From NIOZ-UU13 sp049287505 (GTDB lineage Bacteria; Planctomycetota; Phycisphaerae; Sedimentisphaerales; Anaerobacaceae), in NCBI GenBank assembly GCA_049287505.1, contig JBAQFY010000013.1, positions 1 through 6,650 on the forward strand: 6,650 nt of DNA. The letters run 5' to 3'. Position numbers and translations under genes: made by a program. The notes below the pieces were generated by a model. It was not told the origin of the DNA, searched no databases, and saw only the letters and a list, made by a program, of their open reading frames with translations. Positions within the stretch are counted from its first letter, which is position 1. Each line of letters starts with the position of its first letter. Shown piece by piece: positions 1 to 6,510 of this stretch.

Positions 1-109
1 GATTCATTGTAGTATTATTTAGAAGCTTCGTGACTCTCAATCGCCTGTAATATTTAAGCGATACCAAGAGGCTGAACCAAAAACCAGGCCCCTAATTGGA
101 GATTAAACA

Positions 110-1210
110 ATGATAACTGAGGCATTAATAAGTAATTTTAAGTGCTTCAAGCATTTAACGCTCCCTGACCTTGGTCGAATAACCTTAATCGGCGGAAGAA
201 ACAATGTTGGGAAAACGGCGTTGTTGGAGGCGCTGTTTTTGTTTTTTGACCGGGGTACCCCAGACATAATTATCCGACAATATGTTTGGCGAGGTATCGA
301 GATTGTCAAGGTGGAACCACAAGCAATGTGGGAACCTATCTTCTACAATTACGACATGAATCAAGAAGTCCTCATTTCCCCAGCTATAAACAAGGAGCCG
401 CAGGCTGCAAAGTTTAGGTTTAATCGAAGTTTTTCACTCCCTCCAACTCCAACTTTTATTACGTCTGATACTGCCCCATCCGATTTTGTTGAGCCCGGAA
501 AACGCCAAATTCCTACGAACGAGGGGTCGATCAGCTTGACCTCTTTGGACATAGAGTATTTTGTCAAAGATGAAAAAAAGGGACTTTCCCATCTTTTTGT
601 TGATGCCCAGCATAAGCCAGCTCTCTATGTTGAGTTTGCGAATATCAAAACCTTACCTGTGATTTTTTTACCCTCAAAACAACATATTACAATGAAGCAA
701 ACTGCAGATTTTTTCAGTCATCTGGCCGAAGCAACAAGAGAAAACGAAGTTGTTGACTTCCTTAGGATTATTGAGCCTCGTTTGTTGACTTTAAAAGTGA
801 TCACAAAAGGACCGACTTCTTCTGTGCACGGCCAACTAAAAGGTTTTCCTCGGACTCTCCCAATTCATTTGATGGGTGAAGGCATGGAAAAACTCTTGAA
901 CCTTATAATCGGTATGGAACACTCAAAGGGCGGGTGTGTTTTCGTAGATGAAATGGAAAATGGTATATATCATGAGGCCTCACCCAAAATATGGGAAGCT
1001 ATTGGTAATGCGGCAGAAGATTATAATTGCCAAGTTTTCGCCACAACGCATAGCTATGAGTGCTTGGAAGCAGCCCATAAAGGTTTAGCAAATAGACCAG
1101 AGGATTTGCGTTATATCCGCCTCGACCGCGAAGATGATATTATAACAGCAAAGACGTCCAACTATGATATGCTTGGCTCTGCAATTGCTCATAATCTGGA
1201 GATTCGGTGA
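110..1210 (+). CDS. OLD-like AAA/ABC-type ATPase (AAA_15/AAA_21 family), first gene of a putative defence pair
   Basis: Predicted cytoplasmic ATPase of 366 residues from the SMC/RecF/OLD-like branch of ABC-type ATPases. The N-terminus has the family opening (ITEALISNFKCFKHLTL). The Walker A motif GRNNVGKT is at residues 29-36. A signature-like stretch, MGEGMEKLL, begins near 255. Walker B ends in D280-E281, followed by ENGIYHE (the family usually has ENGLH), and the switch histidine is in THS at 314-315. Only about 50 residues follow that histidine, so no TOPRIM or HNH nuclease is fused; the nuclease-like part is the next gene. The start is supported by GGAG at 98-101, eight bases before the ATG. 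The stop overlaps the next gene by four bases, suggesting translational coupling. In known systems such ATPases sense an invader or DNA ends and control a partner nuclease; that role here is inference. Family assignment is secure, biological role is not. Confidence 0.93.
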   Translation: MITEALISNFKCFKHLTLPDLGRITLIGGRNNVGKTALLEALFLFFDRGTPDIIIRQYVWRGIEIVKVEPQAMWEPIFYNYDMNQEVLISPAINKEPQAAKFRFNRSFSLPPTPTFITSDTAPSDFVEPGKRQIPTNEGSISLTSLDIEYFVKDEKKGLSHLFVDAQHKPALYVEFANIKTLPVIFLPSKQHITMKQTADFFSHLAEATRENEVVDFLRIIEPRLLTLKVITKGPTSSVHGQLKGFPRTLPIHLMGEGMEKLLNLIIGMEHSKGGCVFVDEMENGIYHEASPKIWEAIGNAAEDYNCQVFATTHSYECLEAAHKGLANRPEDLRYIRLDREDDIITAKTSNYDMLGSAIAHNLEIR

Positions 1211-1914
1211 CAATGCCTGCACTACCACGAACTAAAAAAGTTTGCTGCCCTGAGTGTGGAAAAGAATTCGATCCAAAGCCACAGCAAATCGAGAAACAAA
1301 AATTGATATTGGCTGAAGGTCTTGATGCCCATGGGTTTTTGTTCCATTCCAGCAGAGCCCTCGGAAAAATTGATATTCAAATCTTCAATTTCAAAGGAAT
1401 TAATGAATTGAGGCTATTTATAGAAAATCTTGCCACTATGGAAAATTTTTCAAAAGTGAAAACGCTTGTCATTGCCCGCGATGCTGAAACCAATGTGCAA
1501 TCGGCTGTACAAAGTATTCAATCAGCTCTTAGAAATGCCAAGAATGTTGACTTACCTATACCTACAGAGCCGTTTCGATTTACTTCCACTAACTTTATGA
1601 AAACCGCCTTTATTCTATTTCCAGGACTAGGCAAAAACGGGAAATGCCGGTCTGGCACGCTAGAAGACCTGTGTTTGGAAACTGTCACTGACGACCCATT
1701 ACTGAGCTGCGTAGATATCTTTCTCGAATGCGCACAACAAAATCAGGAGAATAACGAAGAACTTAAACACGCCTGGAAAAGCAAATTGCATGCTTACCTT
1801 GCTGTAAAAGGCGACCACGCTGGTAAAAAACTAGGTGTAGTTGCAAGGAATGGAGTTTGGAAATGGGATCATCCCGCGATGGCACCATTCAAAAAAATCA
1901 TTCAGGAAATGTGA
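1207..1914 (+). CDS. DUF3226 family protein, TOPRIM-like, partner of the upstream ATPase
   Basis: Protein of 235 residues matching the DUF3226 pattern as I recall it: LILAEGLDAHGFL (E37), IQIFNFKGINELR (57-69), VIARDAETN (D92, E94), GTLEDLCLE (150-158), CVDIF (168-172) and a C-terminal VWKWDHPAM (217-225). The E37 / D92-x-E94 arrangement resembles the Glu and DxD metal-binding residues of TOPRIM nucleases, with Glu in place of the second Asp. DUF3226 is functionally uncharacterised and often next to an AAA ATPase; a nuclease role is inference. Residues 1-30 are an extension with C13, C14 and C17 (CCPECGK), which looks like half a zinc ribbon. The start is GTG inside GTGA, overlapping the ATPase stop, with GGAG at 1198-1201 five bases upstream. 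An ATG at 1213, two codons later, is a possible alternative. The two genes almost certainly form one transcription unit. Confidence 0.88.
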   Translation: MTMPALPRTKKVCCPECGKEFDPKPQQIEKQKLILAEGLDAHGFLFHSSRALGKIDIQIFNFKGINELRLFIENLATMENFSKVKTLVIARDAETNVQSAVQSIQSALRNAKNVDLPIPTEPFRFTSTNFMKTAFILFPGLGKNGKCRSGTLEDLCLETVTDDPLLSCVDIFLECAQQNQENNEELKHAWKSKLHAYLAVKGDHAGKKLGVVARNGVWKWDHPAMAPFKKIIQEM

Positions 1915-2017
1915 AAAGTAGGGCTATACGGATCTCGGCAGATTTTGCCATTGTTGCTCATCTACTTAGTACGTAGGATATGCTGTGTGTACTATCTTCT
2001 CTAAATTGAAATTATTT

Positions 2018-2533
2018 TCAGGCGATGTATGAAGCTACGGTCTTCCATTTGATTTTGCCGTCTTTTGTAACTTCATATTCAAGCAGGAGATACCCGCCGT
2101 TATGGCCATCCTCAAAGTACGCAAGTACCCACTTTTTTGTTAATATCCAGATTTGGCTCTCAGAATAAAAATTCATTGTCCCGCCCATACTTCCCTTGTA
2201 TGGAATAAGCTCTCTGTGCTGCCTCAAATCGGAAATAATATCCTTTACCGGGTATTTCAGCCCCTTTCTCTTCATCTGTTCAATGTCCCAGCTATGAAGT
2301 TCGATAGTATTGGCAGGTTTGTTTTTGATGAGGTCTATTGTATCTTTCTGTTCTCTTTTTTCCTCGGCGGATTCCTTATTAGTCTGCTCAAGCTTTTTGA
2401 CAAGCTCGCTGTTATTTTTTTCCAATCGCTCGATTTTATGTCTGTTTTTGACATTACTAATGAGCAGGACCACTAAAGCCACACTCACAAGAATAAATCC
2501 GGATTGGAAAATTTGCCGGGAAGCGGGTTTCAT
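2018..2533 (-). CDS. Unrecognised membrane-anchored coiled-coil protein
   Basis: Protein of 171 residues that I do not recognise as a named family. A hydrophobic segment at about residues 9-28 (FILVSVALVVLLI) follows a short basic N-terminus and is probably a single membrane anchor or uncleaved signal. Residues 29-70 are rich in K, E, Q and N with heptad-like leucine spacing (IERLEKNNSELVKKLEQ), as in a coiled coil. The last 95 or so residues look globular, with aromatic-rich strands (TMNFYSESQIWIL, WVLAYFEDGHNGGYLLLEYEV) ending in a K-x-G-K-I-x-W turn. This suggests a small soluble domain held outside the membrane on a coiled-coil stalk. The ATG is preceded by a strong Shine-Dalgarno sequence, AGAGGTGA, on the minus strand (about 2538-2545). 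It converges on the ATPase/DUF3226 pair and need not be functionally linked to it. Confidence 0.8.
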   Translation of the reverse strand: MKPASRQIFQSGFILVSVALVVLLISNVKNRHKIERLEKNNSELVKKLEQTNKESAEEKREQKDTIDLIKNKPANTIELHSWDIEQMKRKGLKYPVKDIISDLRQHRELIPYKGSMGGTMNFYSESQIWILTKKWVLAYFEDGHNGGYLLLEYEVTKDGKIKWKTVASYIA

Positions 2534-2631
2534 TTTATCACCTCTTTGATTGCAGGCCCCTTCTCCATTTCGCTATAATATCGACATACTCTAAAATTAA
2601 TCTGTACAAATTATATCCACCATATTGTAAC

Positions 2632-4710
2632 TCACTTATGGCTAAAGGTTTCTTTCCCCCAAAGCTGCATTTTTCGCACAGAAAAACAGTCCTCTCCTGA
2701 AAAAAGCAGATAGCAGGTCAAGCCATCGTTACTTATCCACTTGGTTGGCAAAGAGCTTGTTTCCCCCGGCCCAACATCCCATTCTTCGATATAAAACACA
2801 GTCGTCCACGGCCCCCACGGCTGCAGCGCATCAAAAATCCCTAATCCTCCTTTGAACCGCATATCGTCCTTACCATAAATAGTCTGGCACCACAAATATC
2901 TTTTCAGACCTGGGTTGTAACTGATACCCGAACGATAACATCTGCCTGGATTGATAAACACCGCCCCCCTATCGTGAATATCCTTTGTCCATATCGGCTG
3001 CTCCGAATCATCAAGGCCCTTGAAGAATTCATAAGCATCGAGATTAAGTATTTGTTCTTTATGCACCCGCGCCATCACCATCTTGTCCGCCGGCTCATAA
3101 GCGCTATCGTTGTCGTGAGAATAAATGTAAGCGAAATCATCTCTCGCACCGGCGTAATTCCTGCCGAAGTTCAGAAAAGTCGGAGCACCAAAACTTGTTT
3201 TAAACTTCCAATCGCACCATATCCAGTTTTCGCCATGGTCTTTAGACCAGGCAAGCTGCGAGTTGCCTGTATTTCTAACTAACGTATAAAGCACACCATC
3301 GACGCATAGAAGCCCGCTGGCCTTTGCTCCTTTATCACCCTGCCCTGTTTGTTCGCCGCTATCTGTACGAATATTGATGCCCTGAAAATCAGGCGGCAAT
3401 CCTATAATCTTCGCAATGCCGAGGCTCAGCTTCTTTTCGGTTTTCGGTTCAAATCCCCAGCCGTCACCATAAGCTGTGTACTGATTATCATCATCCGCCC
3501 AGGTAATCGGCCAATTATCACTGCCGGATGCCCGACGGATAATCGTGTCGGCTGGCGCCCACTCGATACCCTTTATCACAGGACTTGGCCGATACGGTGC
3601 GACCGCCCTACCACCCTTTTGCGTTACCGATAGCGCGATTGGTTCAATGAACGGCTCGATTGACTTGTAGTCGGCATTGCCCGCTTTATTGAGCGATTTA
3701 CCCGCCCTTGCCGCCACAATATCGAGACTCGGTATCACCACAATTAAACTATCGTACAGTCCCCATGACCAATAGGCGTCTTGCGGCACCCTGGCCATAG
3801 ACCCATCGGCATTATTCCACCACAACAGGCCATAGTGTTCCGAGGCAGTGAAGTAGCTTTCCTGCTTGACCACCGGCAGACCTCGAACAGTCCGAGGTAC
3901 GGTTCGCACCATATCAACAAACCAGGCGGGAATGATTTGCTTACCCTGCCAGCGGCCGCGCTGCAGATAGAGGTATCCTATCCGGGCCATCGCATCGACG
4001 TTGGCATTTATGCCTGAGCCGAACTCACGCCTTTTAATACTGTTAATCTCTTTTGGCCGATAGGCGTTGTTCCGCCAGGTCAAATCAGATGTGCTTATCC
4101 CAATCGGACCAAAGACCCGCTCAAACATCAGCTCATTGAGGTCCTGCCCATAAGCTAAAGTAACACATTCAGCCAGCCAGTTCGGCCCACCATCGCTGTA
4201 CGACCATTTTGTGCCCGGCTCGAACATCAGCTCGGTGTATCCACCGTTTTTATCGAAACCTGCGGTCTGGGTAGCAAGGTCAAAGAGCGTTATCTTATCG
4301 ACCCAGCCGGTCTCGATATTTGACTCAGGCTGAATACCAAAGCTCGGATGATATTTTTTGGCTCGCTCTCTTAAGCTTTTGATTTTCCCATCTTTTAGCG
4401 CCAGACCCACTGCGGTAATGCCGATTGCTTTTGTTGTTGACTTAAGGTCGTATCGTTGCTTTTGGTCACCCCACTGCATAACGCATCGGCCGTGCCGGAT
4501 GACGCAGCCCGACCCATCGCCGGTGAGCGCGTAATCGCGCCCCTTTCGCAATATGGCCGCATCCATCCCCACCTCTTCCGGCCTGGCCTGCTCCCACGTA
4601 CGTCCCGGCCAAACGGCTACTCCATTATTTTCACTGACACCGAATGCAGACCCAACAATCCCTCCAATCAATATGATGATTAGCGTTTTTCTACCAATTG
4701 ACCCCTTCAT
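2632..4710 (-). CDS. Exported serine hydrolase (class C beta-lactamase/PBP-like) fused to a C-terminal beta-propeller-like domain
   Basis: Large secreted protein, 692 residues from the chosen start. Positions below count from the upstream in-frame ATG at 4737. From M10, KGSIGRK plus TLIIILIGGIVGSAFG reads as a signal peptide; the nine codons before it are acidic and unlike an n-region, so ATG 4710 is preferred. Neither start has a clear Shine-Dalgarno sequence. Residues 45-370 form a serine beta-lactamase-like fold: the SxxK motif is S100-T-T-K103, the second motif is Y180-S-D182 (YxN position), and H301-Y-G303 stands where the third motif is expected. These are typical of esterase or peptidase-like relatives rather than true beta-lactamases. 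Residues 390-700 are a separate domain opening with SDNWPITWADDDNQYTAYGDG and rich in W, G and D turns. It resembles DUF4185/glycosidase-type beta-propellers. Substrate is unknown; cell-surface polymer or glycan ester processing is a guess. The gene appears monocistronic. Confidence 0.87.
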   Translation of the reverse strand: MKGSIGRKTLIIILIGGIVGSAFGVSENNGVAVWPGRTWEQARPEEVGMDAAILRKGRDYALTGDGSGCVIRHGRCVMQWGDQKQRYDLKSTTKAIGITAVGLALKDGKIKSLRERAKKYHPSFGIQPESNIETGWVDKITLFDLATQTAGFDKNGGYTELMFEPGTKWSYSDGGPNWLAECVTLAYGQDLNELMFERVFGPIGISTSDLTWRNNAYRPKEINSIKRREFGSGINANVDAMARIGYLYLQRGRWQGKQIIPAWFVDMVRTVPRTVRGLPVVKQESYFTASEHYGLLWWNNADGSMARVPQDAYWSWGLYDSLIVVIPSLDIVAARAGKSLNKAGNADYKSIEPFIEPIALSVTQKGGRAVAPYRPSPVIKGIEWAPADTIIRRASGSDNWPITWADDDNQYTAYGDGWGFEPKTEKKLSLGIAKIIGLPPDFQGINIRTDSGEQTGQGDKGAKASGLLCVDGVLYTLVRNTGNSQLAWSKDHGENWIWCDWKFKTSFGAPTFLNFGRNYAGARDDFAYIYSHDNDSAYEPADKMVMARVHKEQILNLDAYEFFKGLDDSEQPIWTKDIHDRGAVFINPGRCYRSGISYNPGLKRYLWCQTIYGKDDMRFKGGLGIFDALQPWGPWTTVFYIEEWDVGPGETSSLPTKWISNDGLTCYLLFSGEDCFSVRKMQLWGKETFSHK

Positions 4711-4820
4711 AACGATAAGCAAGTCATCAATCATCATTAGTCAATAGTCAATAAATTGGTACCCCCCTGCCCTGTCGGTCTGCTCTTGTGGGATATGAAA
4801 TGCGAAAGACAATATATTAA

Positions 4821-4852
4821 ATACGATATACAACGTACGGCATACGATATAC
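4821..4852. repeat. Short direct repeat (11 bp, 21-bp period) in intergenic DNA
   Basis: ATACGATATAC occurs exactly twice, at 4821-4831 and 4842-4852, separated by ten bases that also contain a TACG element (ACGTACGGC). Flanking bases (AATATATTAA before, GCAATATGATATTA after) keep the same AT-rich, TACG-studded character. A different tandem repeat, TAGTCAA twice at 4738-4751, lies at the other edge of the same intergenic gap. No terminator-like hairpin was found here, although two genes read in the same direction on either side. Confidence 0.6.
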
Positions 4853-4863
4853 GCAATATGATA

Positions 4864-5115
4864 TTAACTTTCTTCTCCTTCGGCTTTTGGTGTTTCGTCT
4901 CCGGGTGCTGCTTCTTCAGTTACAGTTTTTTTAGCGGGAGCTTCTTTTCGGCCGGCGTGGCTCTTGCGATGAGCAACCTTCGGCAGAGCCAGTAAAGATT
5001 CACCCTCAGACCATCGCTCTTCATCTTTTAGCTTTTCGATACGTTCGGCACGCGTCAGAACGTTTCGGTGTCGGCTCAGGGCGCCTTTGATTTTTAAAGA
5101 ACGATCAATAGACAT
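4864..5115 (-). CDS. PVC-type small basic protein (signature protein of Planctomycetes/Verrucomicrobia/Chlamydiae)
   Basis: Small protein of 83 residues. Residues 1-52 form a conserved, strongly basic core (SIDRSLKIKGALSRHRNVL, then TRAERIEKLKDEERW and LLALPKV). It matches the small basic protein found across the PVC superphylum and in few other bacteria. That family is usually about 60-70 residues and is thought to bind nucleic acid or act near the ribosome; its precise role is not established. Residues 53-83 are an A/E/K-rich, low-complexity tail, basic and then acidic, which looks disordered and makes this copy longer than usual. The start is well supported: AGGAG lies nine bases upstream on the minus strand (complement of 5125-5129). 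It follows the SPOR-like membrane protein gene after only 25 bases, so it is probably co-transcribed with it. Confidence 0.88.
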   Translation of the reverse strand: MSIDRSLKIKGALSRHRNVLTRAERIEKLKDEERWSEGESLLALPKVAHRKSHAGRKEAPAKKTVTEEAAPGDETPKAEGEES

Positions 5116-5140
5116 TCAAAATTTCTCCTAAAAAATACTT

Positions 5141-5890
5141 TCACTTTACTTTCTTGCCGTAGGCGTCACTGAAAAAATTTAGCGCAAAGGTTTCAAAAGT
5201 TGGAGGAGCTTTACCTTTATATTTAGCTCCTACTTTGATAATTTCTTGCAATGCTTTATATCCGTCTGTCCCGGGTGTTTTCGGATTATCGTATCTATTC
5301 TTTGTTTGCAAAAAGTAACTGCCGTTTTCCATCACAATTTCAGTGTCAATGCCATACTCGGCGAAATGTGCCTGCACCGGTACTAAGTCCGGTCGTGCTC
5401 CCCACTGTTGTACTACAATTACATTGTTACCCGTCGAACTCGGCTGAATGGGTTTAACTCCTTCAATATCCCTCAATCTACTATCTTCATCCGGTGGGGG
5501 CGGTTCCATTATATCGGCCACCTCCCGTTCTATCGGAGTTTTACGATTGACCTGCTGCCTTTCTACGGCTGTGCTGATTGTTCTCTGTTCGGTTTGATAA
5601 TATTCCTGGCCGAGCCGAAAGGCTGCCAGAACCAGCAGAATAAGGACCAGAACAATCGCAATGGCGAGCTGATACGGTATTGAGAACTCGATTCTGCCGA
5701 AATTGAATTGGACAATTCTCGGCTTTCTCAACCATCGTGCTGTTGCTTTGGACGTCTCTGCATTAACGGCAGACTTACCTTCATCAGGCCTTTTTGGGCG
5801 CATTTGCTCTAAGGTCCTGCCGTAGCCGGGCTTATTGCGAGCCTTGCTCATCACCTCATAAAGAGCCTTTTTTCCTCGATTACGTACCAT
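5141..5890 (-). CDS. Single-pass membrane protein with SPOR-like C-terminal domain
   Basis: Protein of 249 residues from the ATG at 5890. The frame stays open to a TTG at 5965, but that codon lies upstream of a good promoter and its added 25 residues are Cys-rich and unlike a start, so the shorter form is preferred. The Shine-Dalgarno sequence is weak (AAGG just before the ATG). Residues 1-55 are basic and presumably cytoplasmic (GKKALYEVMSKAR, RTLEQMRPKRP). A membrane helix spans about 72-92 (PYQLAIAIVLVLILLVLAAF). Residues 93-155 form a polar linker with a PPPPDE run. The last 95 residues (NNVIVVQQW, LVPVQAHFAEYGIDTEIV, GSYFLQTKNRYDNP, GTDGYKAL) have the alternating strand/helix pattern of SPOR-like peptidoglycan-binding domains. 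SPOR domains bind denuded glycan at division sites; that role here is inference. It is the first gene of a likely operon with the PVC small basic protein. Confidence 0.82.
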   Translation of the reverse strand: MVRNRGKKALYEVMSKARNKPGYGRTLEQMRPKRPDEGKSAVNAETSKATARWLRKPRIVQFNFGRIEFSIPYQLAIAIVLVLILLVLAAFRLGQEYYQTEQRTISTAVERQQVNRKTPIEREVADIMEPPPPDEDSRLRDIEGVKPIQPSSTGNNVIVVQQWGARPDLVPVQAHFAEYGIDTEIVMENGSYFLQTKNRYDNPKTPGTDGYKALQEIIKVGAKYKGKAPPTFETFALNFFSDAYGKKVK

Positions 5891-5932
5891 AGCCTTATCT
5901 GCCTGATTTAATAAAACGTCCGTTAAACAATT

Positions 5933-5960
5933 ATTATATCGGCATAATTTTAAACAACAA
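5933..5960 (-). promoter_or_regulatory. Candidate sigma70-type promoter of the SPOR-like/small basic protein operon
   Basis: On the minus strand a perfect TATAAT (complement of 5933-5938) lies 16 bases downstream of TTGTTG (complement of 5955-5960). Transcription would begin near 5926, giving a leader of about 36 bases before the ATG at 5890. The -35 match is weak (TTG only), but the -10 and its position fit. Its location argues against the upstream TTG at 5965 as start codon. Confidence 0.5.
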
Positions 5961-6043
5961 GCCAATATCAGCCAAGAAATTGTCTAATTTTCTATAATAT
6001 TTCAAGCTGAATTTCAACAATGAACCACCACATTTATAAGTGA

Positions 6044-6105
6044 GAAGTCAGACAGGTCCCCGGGTAAATCGGGGCGTAGAAAGGACGTTTAGTGTTTCAG
6101 ACTTC
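6044..6105. other. Possible structured RNA: long stem enclosing a GC hairpin
   Basis: GAAGTCAGA (6044-6052) pairs with TCAGACTTC (6097-6105) at eight of nine positions, with one A-A mismatch. Inside it, CCCCG (6058-6062) pairs with CGGGG (6070-6074) around a seven-base loop. There is no T-run after either arm on either strand, so this is not a classical terminator. The transcribed strand is unknown. Confidence 0.4.
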
Positions 6106-6118
6106 GGTTAACAATTTT

Positions 6119-6144
6119 GTAATTTCCGCGGTGCGGGTAATTAC
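6119..6144. other. Strong two-part hairpin
   Basis: GTAATT (6119-6124) pairs with AATTAC (6139-6144). Inside, CCGC (6126-6129) pairs with GCGG (6133-6136) around a three-base loop, with a one-by-two internal bulge between the stems, for ten pairs in total. There is no immediate T-tract downstream on either strand, so a Rho-independent terminator is not the best reading. It lies only 13 bases from the 6044-6105 stem, and the two may belong to one RNA. Confidence 0.5.
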
Positions 6145-6181
6145 GGTGATTTAGGATTAATTTTAAAAATGAGCGTTTTTG

Positions 6182-6200
6182 AAATTTTTTGCAAAAATTT
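6182..6200. other. AT-rich inverted repeat
   Basis: AAATTTTT (6182-6189) is the exact reverse complement of AAAAATTT (6193-6200), with a three-base centre. As RNA it would be a weak A-U hairpin; as DNA it is a strongly A-tracted, probably bent element just upstream of the TTGACT at 6208-6213. No GC stem supports a terminator. Confidence 0.4.
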
Positions 6201-6328
6201 ACACTCTTTGACTAAATCCGGGAGGTGGTATTCTGATAGCCCCAACTTTTCGAGGCTATGGGGTTCACAAACAAAGCGATTTGTCTGCCGTGAAAATCGA
6301 TTTTTCCCTTAAAAAGCATTGTTTTTTC

Positions 6329-6358
6329 TTAACGACAGGATTGCTAATATGGTATAAA
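6329..6358 (+). promoter_or_regulatory. Candidate extended -10 promoter reading rightward
   Basis: TATAAA (6353-6358) is preceded by TGG (6350-6352), the TGn of an extended -10 element. An 18-base spacer separates it from TTAACG (6329-6334), a four-of-six -35 match. Transcription would start near 6365 and read rightward through the structured stretch to a Shine-Dalgarno-like run at 6525. AT-rich DNA gives many chance hexamers, so confidence is modest. Confidence 0.35.
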
Positions 6359-6430
6359 TAAAATCAGATTGGAGTACGGTTTTATCTTACAGTAGGCTAA
6401 ATTCCTGTATTTTCAGTCGAATTAGCTCTG

Positions 6431-6510
6431 GTCAGGAAAATTTTTATATGGAGTTGTAATTGCAATTTGTACTTCGTGCTGAATAGCTTTGCTTTATATT
6501 AGCACCTGAC
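6431..6510 (+). other. Possible structured 5' leader with nested stems
   Basis: GTCAGG (6431-6436) is complementary to CCTGAC (6505-6510), about 70 bases downstream. Between them lie a hairpin, GTGCTGA (6476-6482) with TTAGCAC (6499-6505), which includes one G-U pair, and a perfect palindrome AATTGCAATT (6458-6467). The two stems share C6505, so they compete at that base. A GGGAGGAGG run follows at 6525-6533, but no ATG, GTG or TTG stands at the right distance from it within the window. Confidence 0.3.

Noticed and set aside
1..109. A promoter for the ATPase/DUF3226 pair
   Set aside because: TAATAT at 48-53 could be a -10 box, but no acceptable -35 lies 16-18 bases upstream, so only the ribosome binding site is supported.
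2007..2020. Small hairpin TGAAA-TTAT-TTTCA as a terminator for the minus-strand gene ending at 2018
   Set aside because: It is five weak pairs with no GC, overlaps the stop codon and has no clear T-tract after it.
2153..2549. Plus-strand frames opposite the coiled-coil membrane protein
   Set aside because: They overlap a minus-strand gene with a strong ribosome site and coherent domain design; their products are low-complexity F/L/S-rich, as expected of antisense shadows.
4711..4737. A longer start for the serine hydrolase at ATG 4737
   Set aside because: It puts acidic residues (MMIDDLL) before a classical signal peptide and has no ribosome binding site; ATG 4710 gives a normal basic n-region, although it too lacks a clear Shine-Dalgarno sequence.
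5891..5965. An N-terminal extension of 25 residues on the SPOR-like membrane protein from a TTG at 5965
   Set aside because: The start would be TTG with no Shine-Dalgarno sequence, the extra residues are Cys-rich and unlike the rest, and a TATAAT promoter lies inside the extension.
6293..6304. Perfect palindrome AAAATCGATTTT as an operator
   Set aside because: It is an isolated AT-rich palindrome with no second copy seen in the region and no recognised regulator, so it is too weak to call as a binding site.
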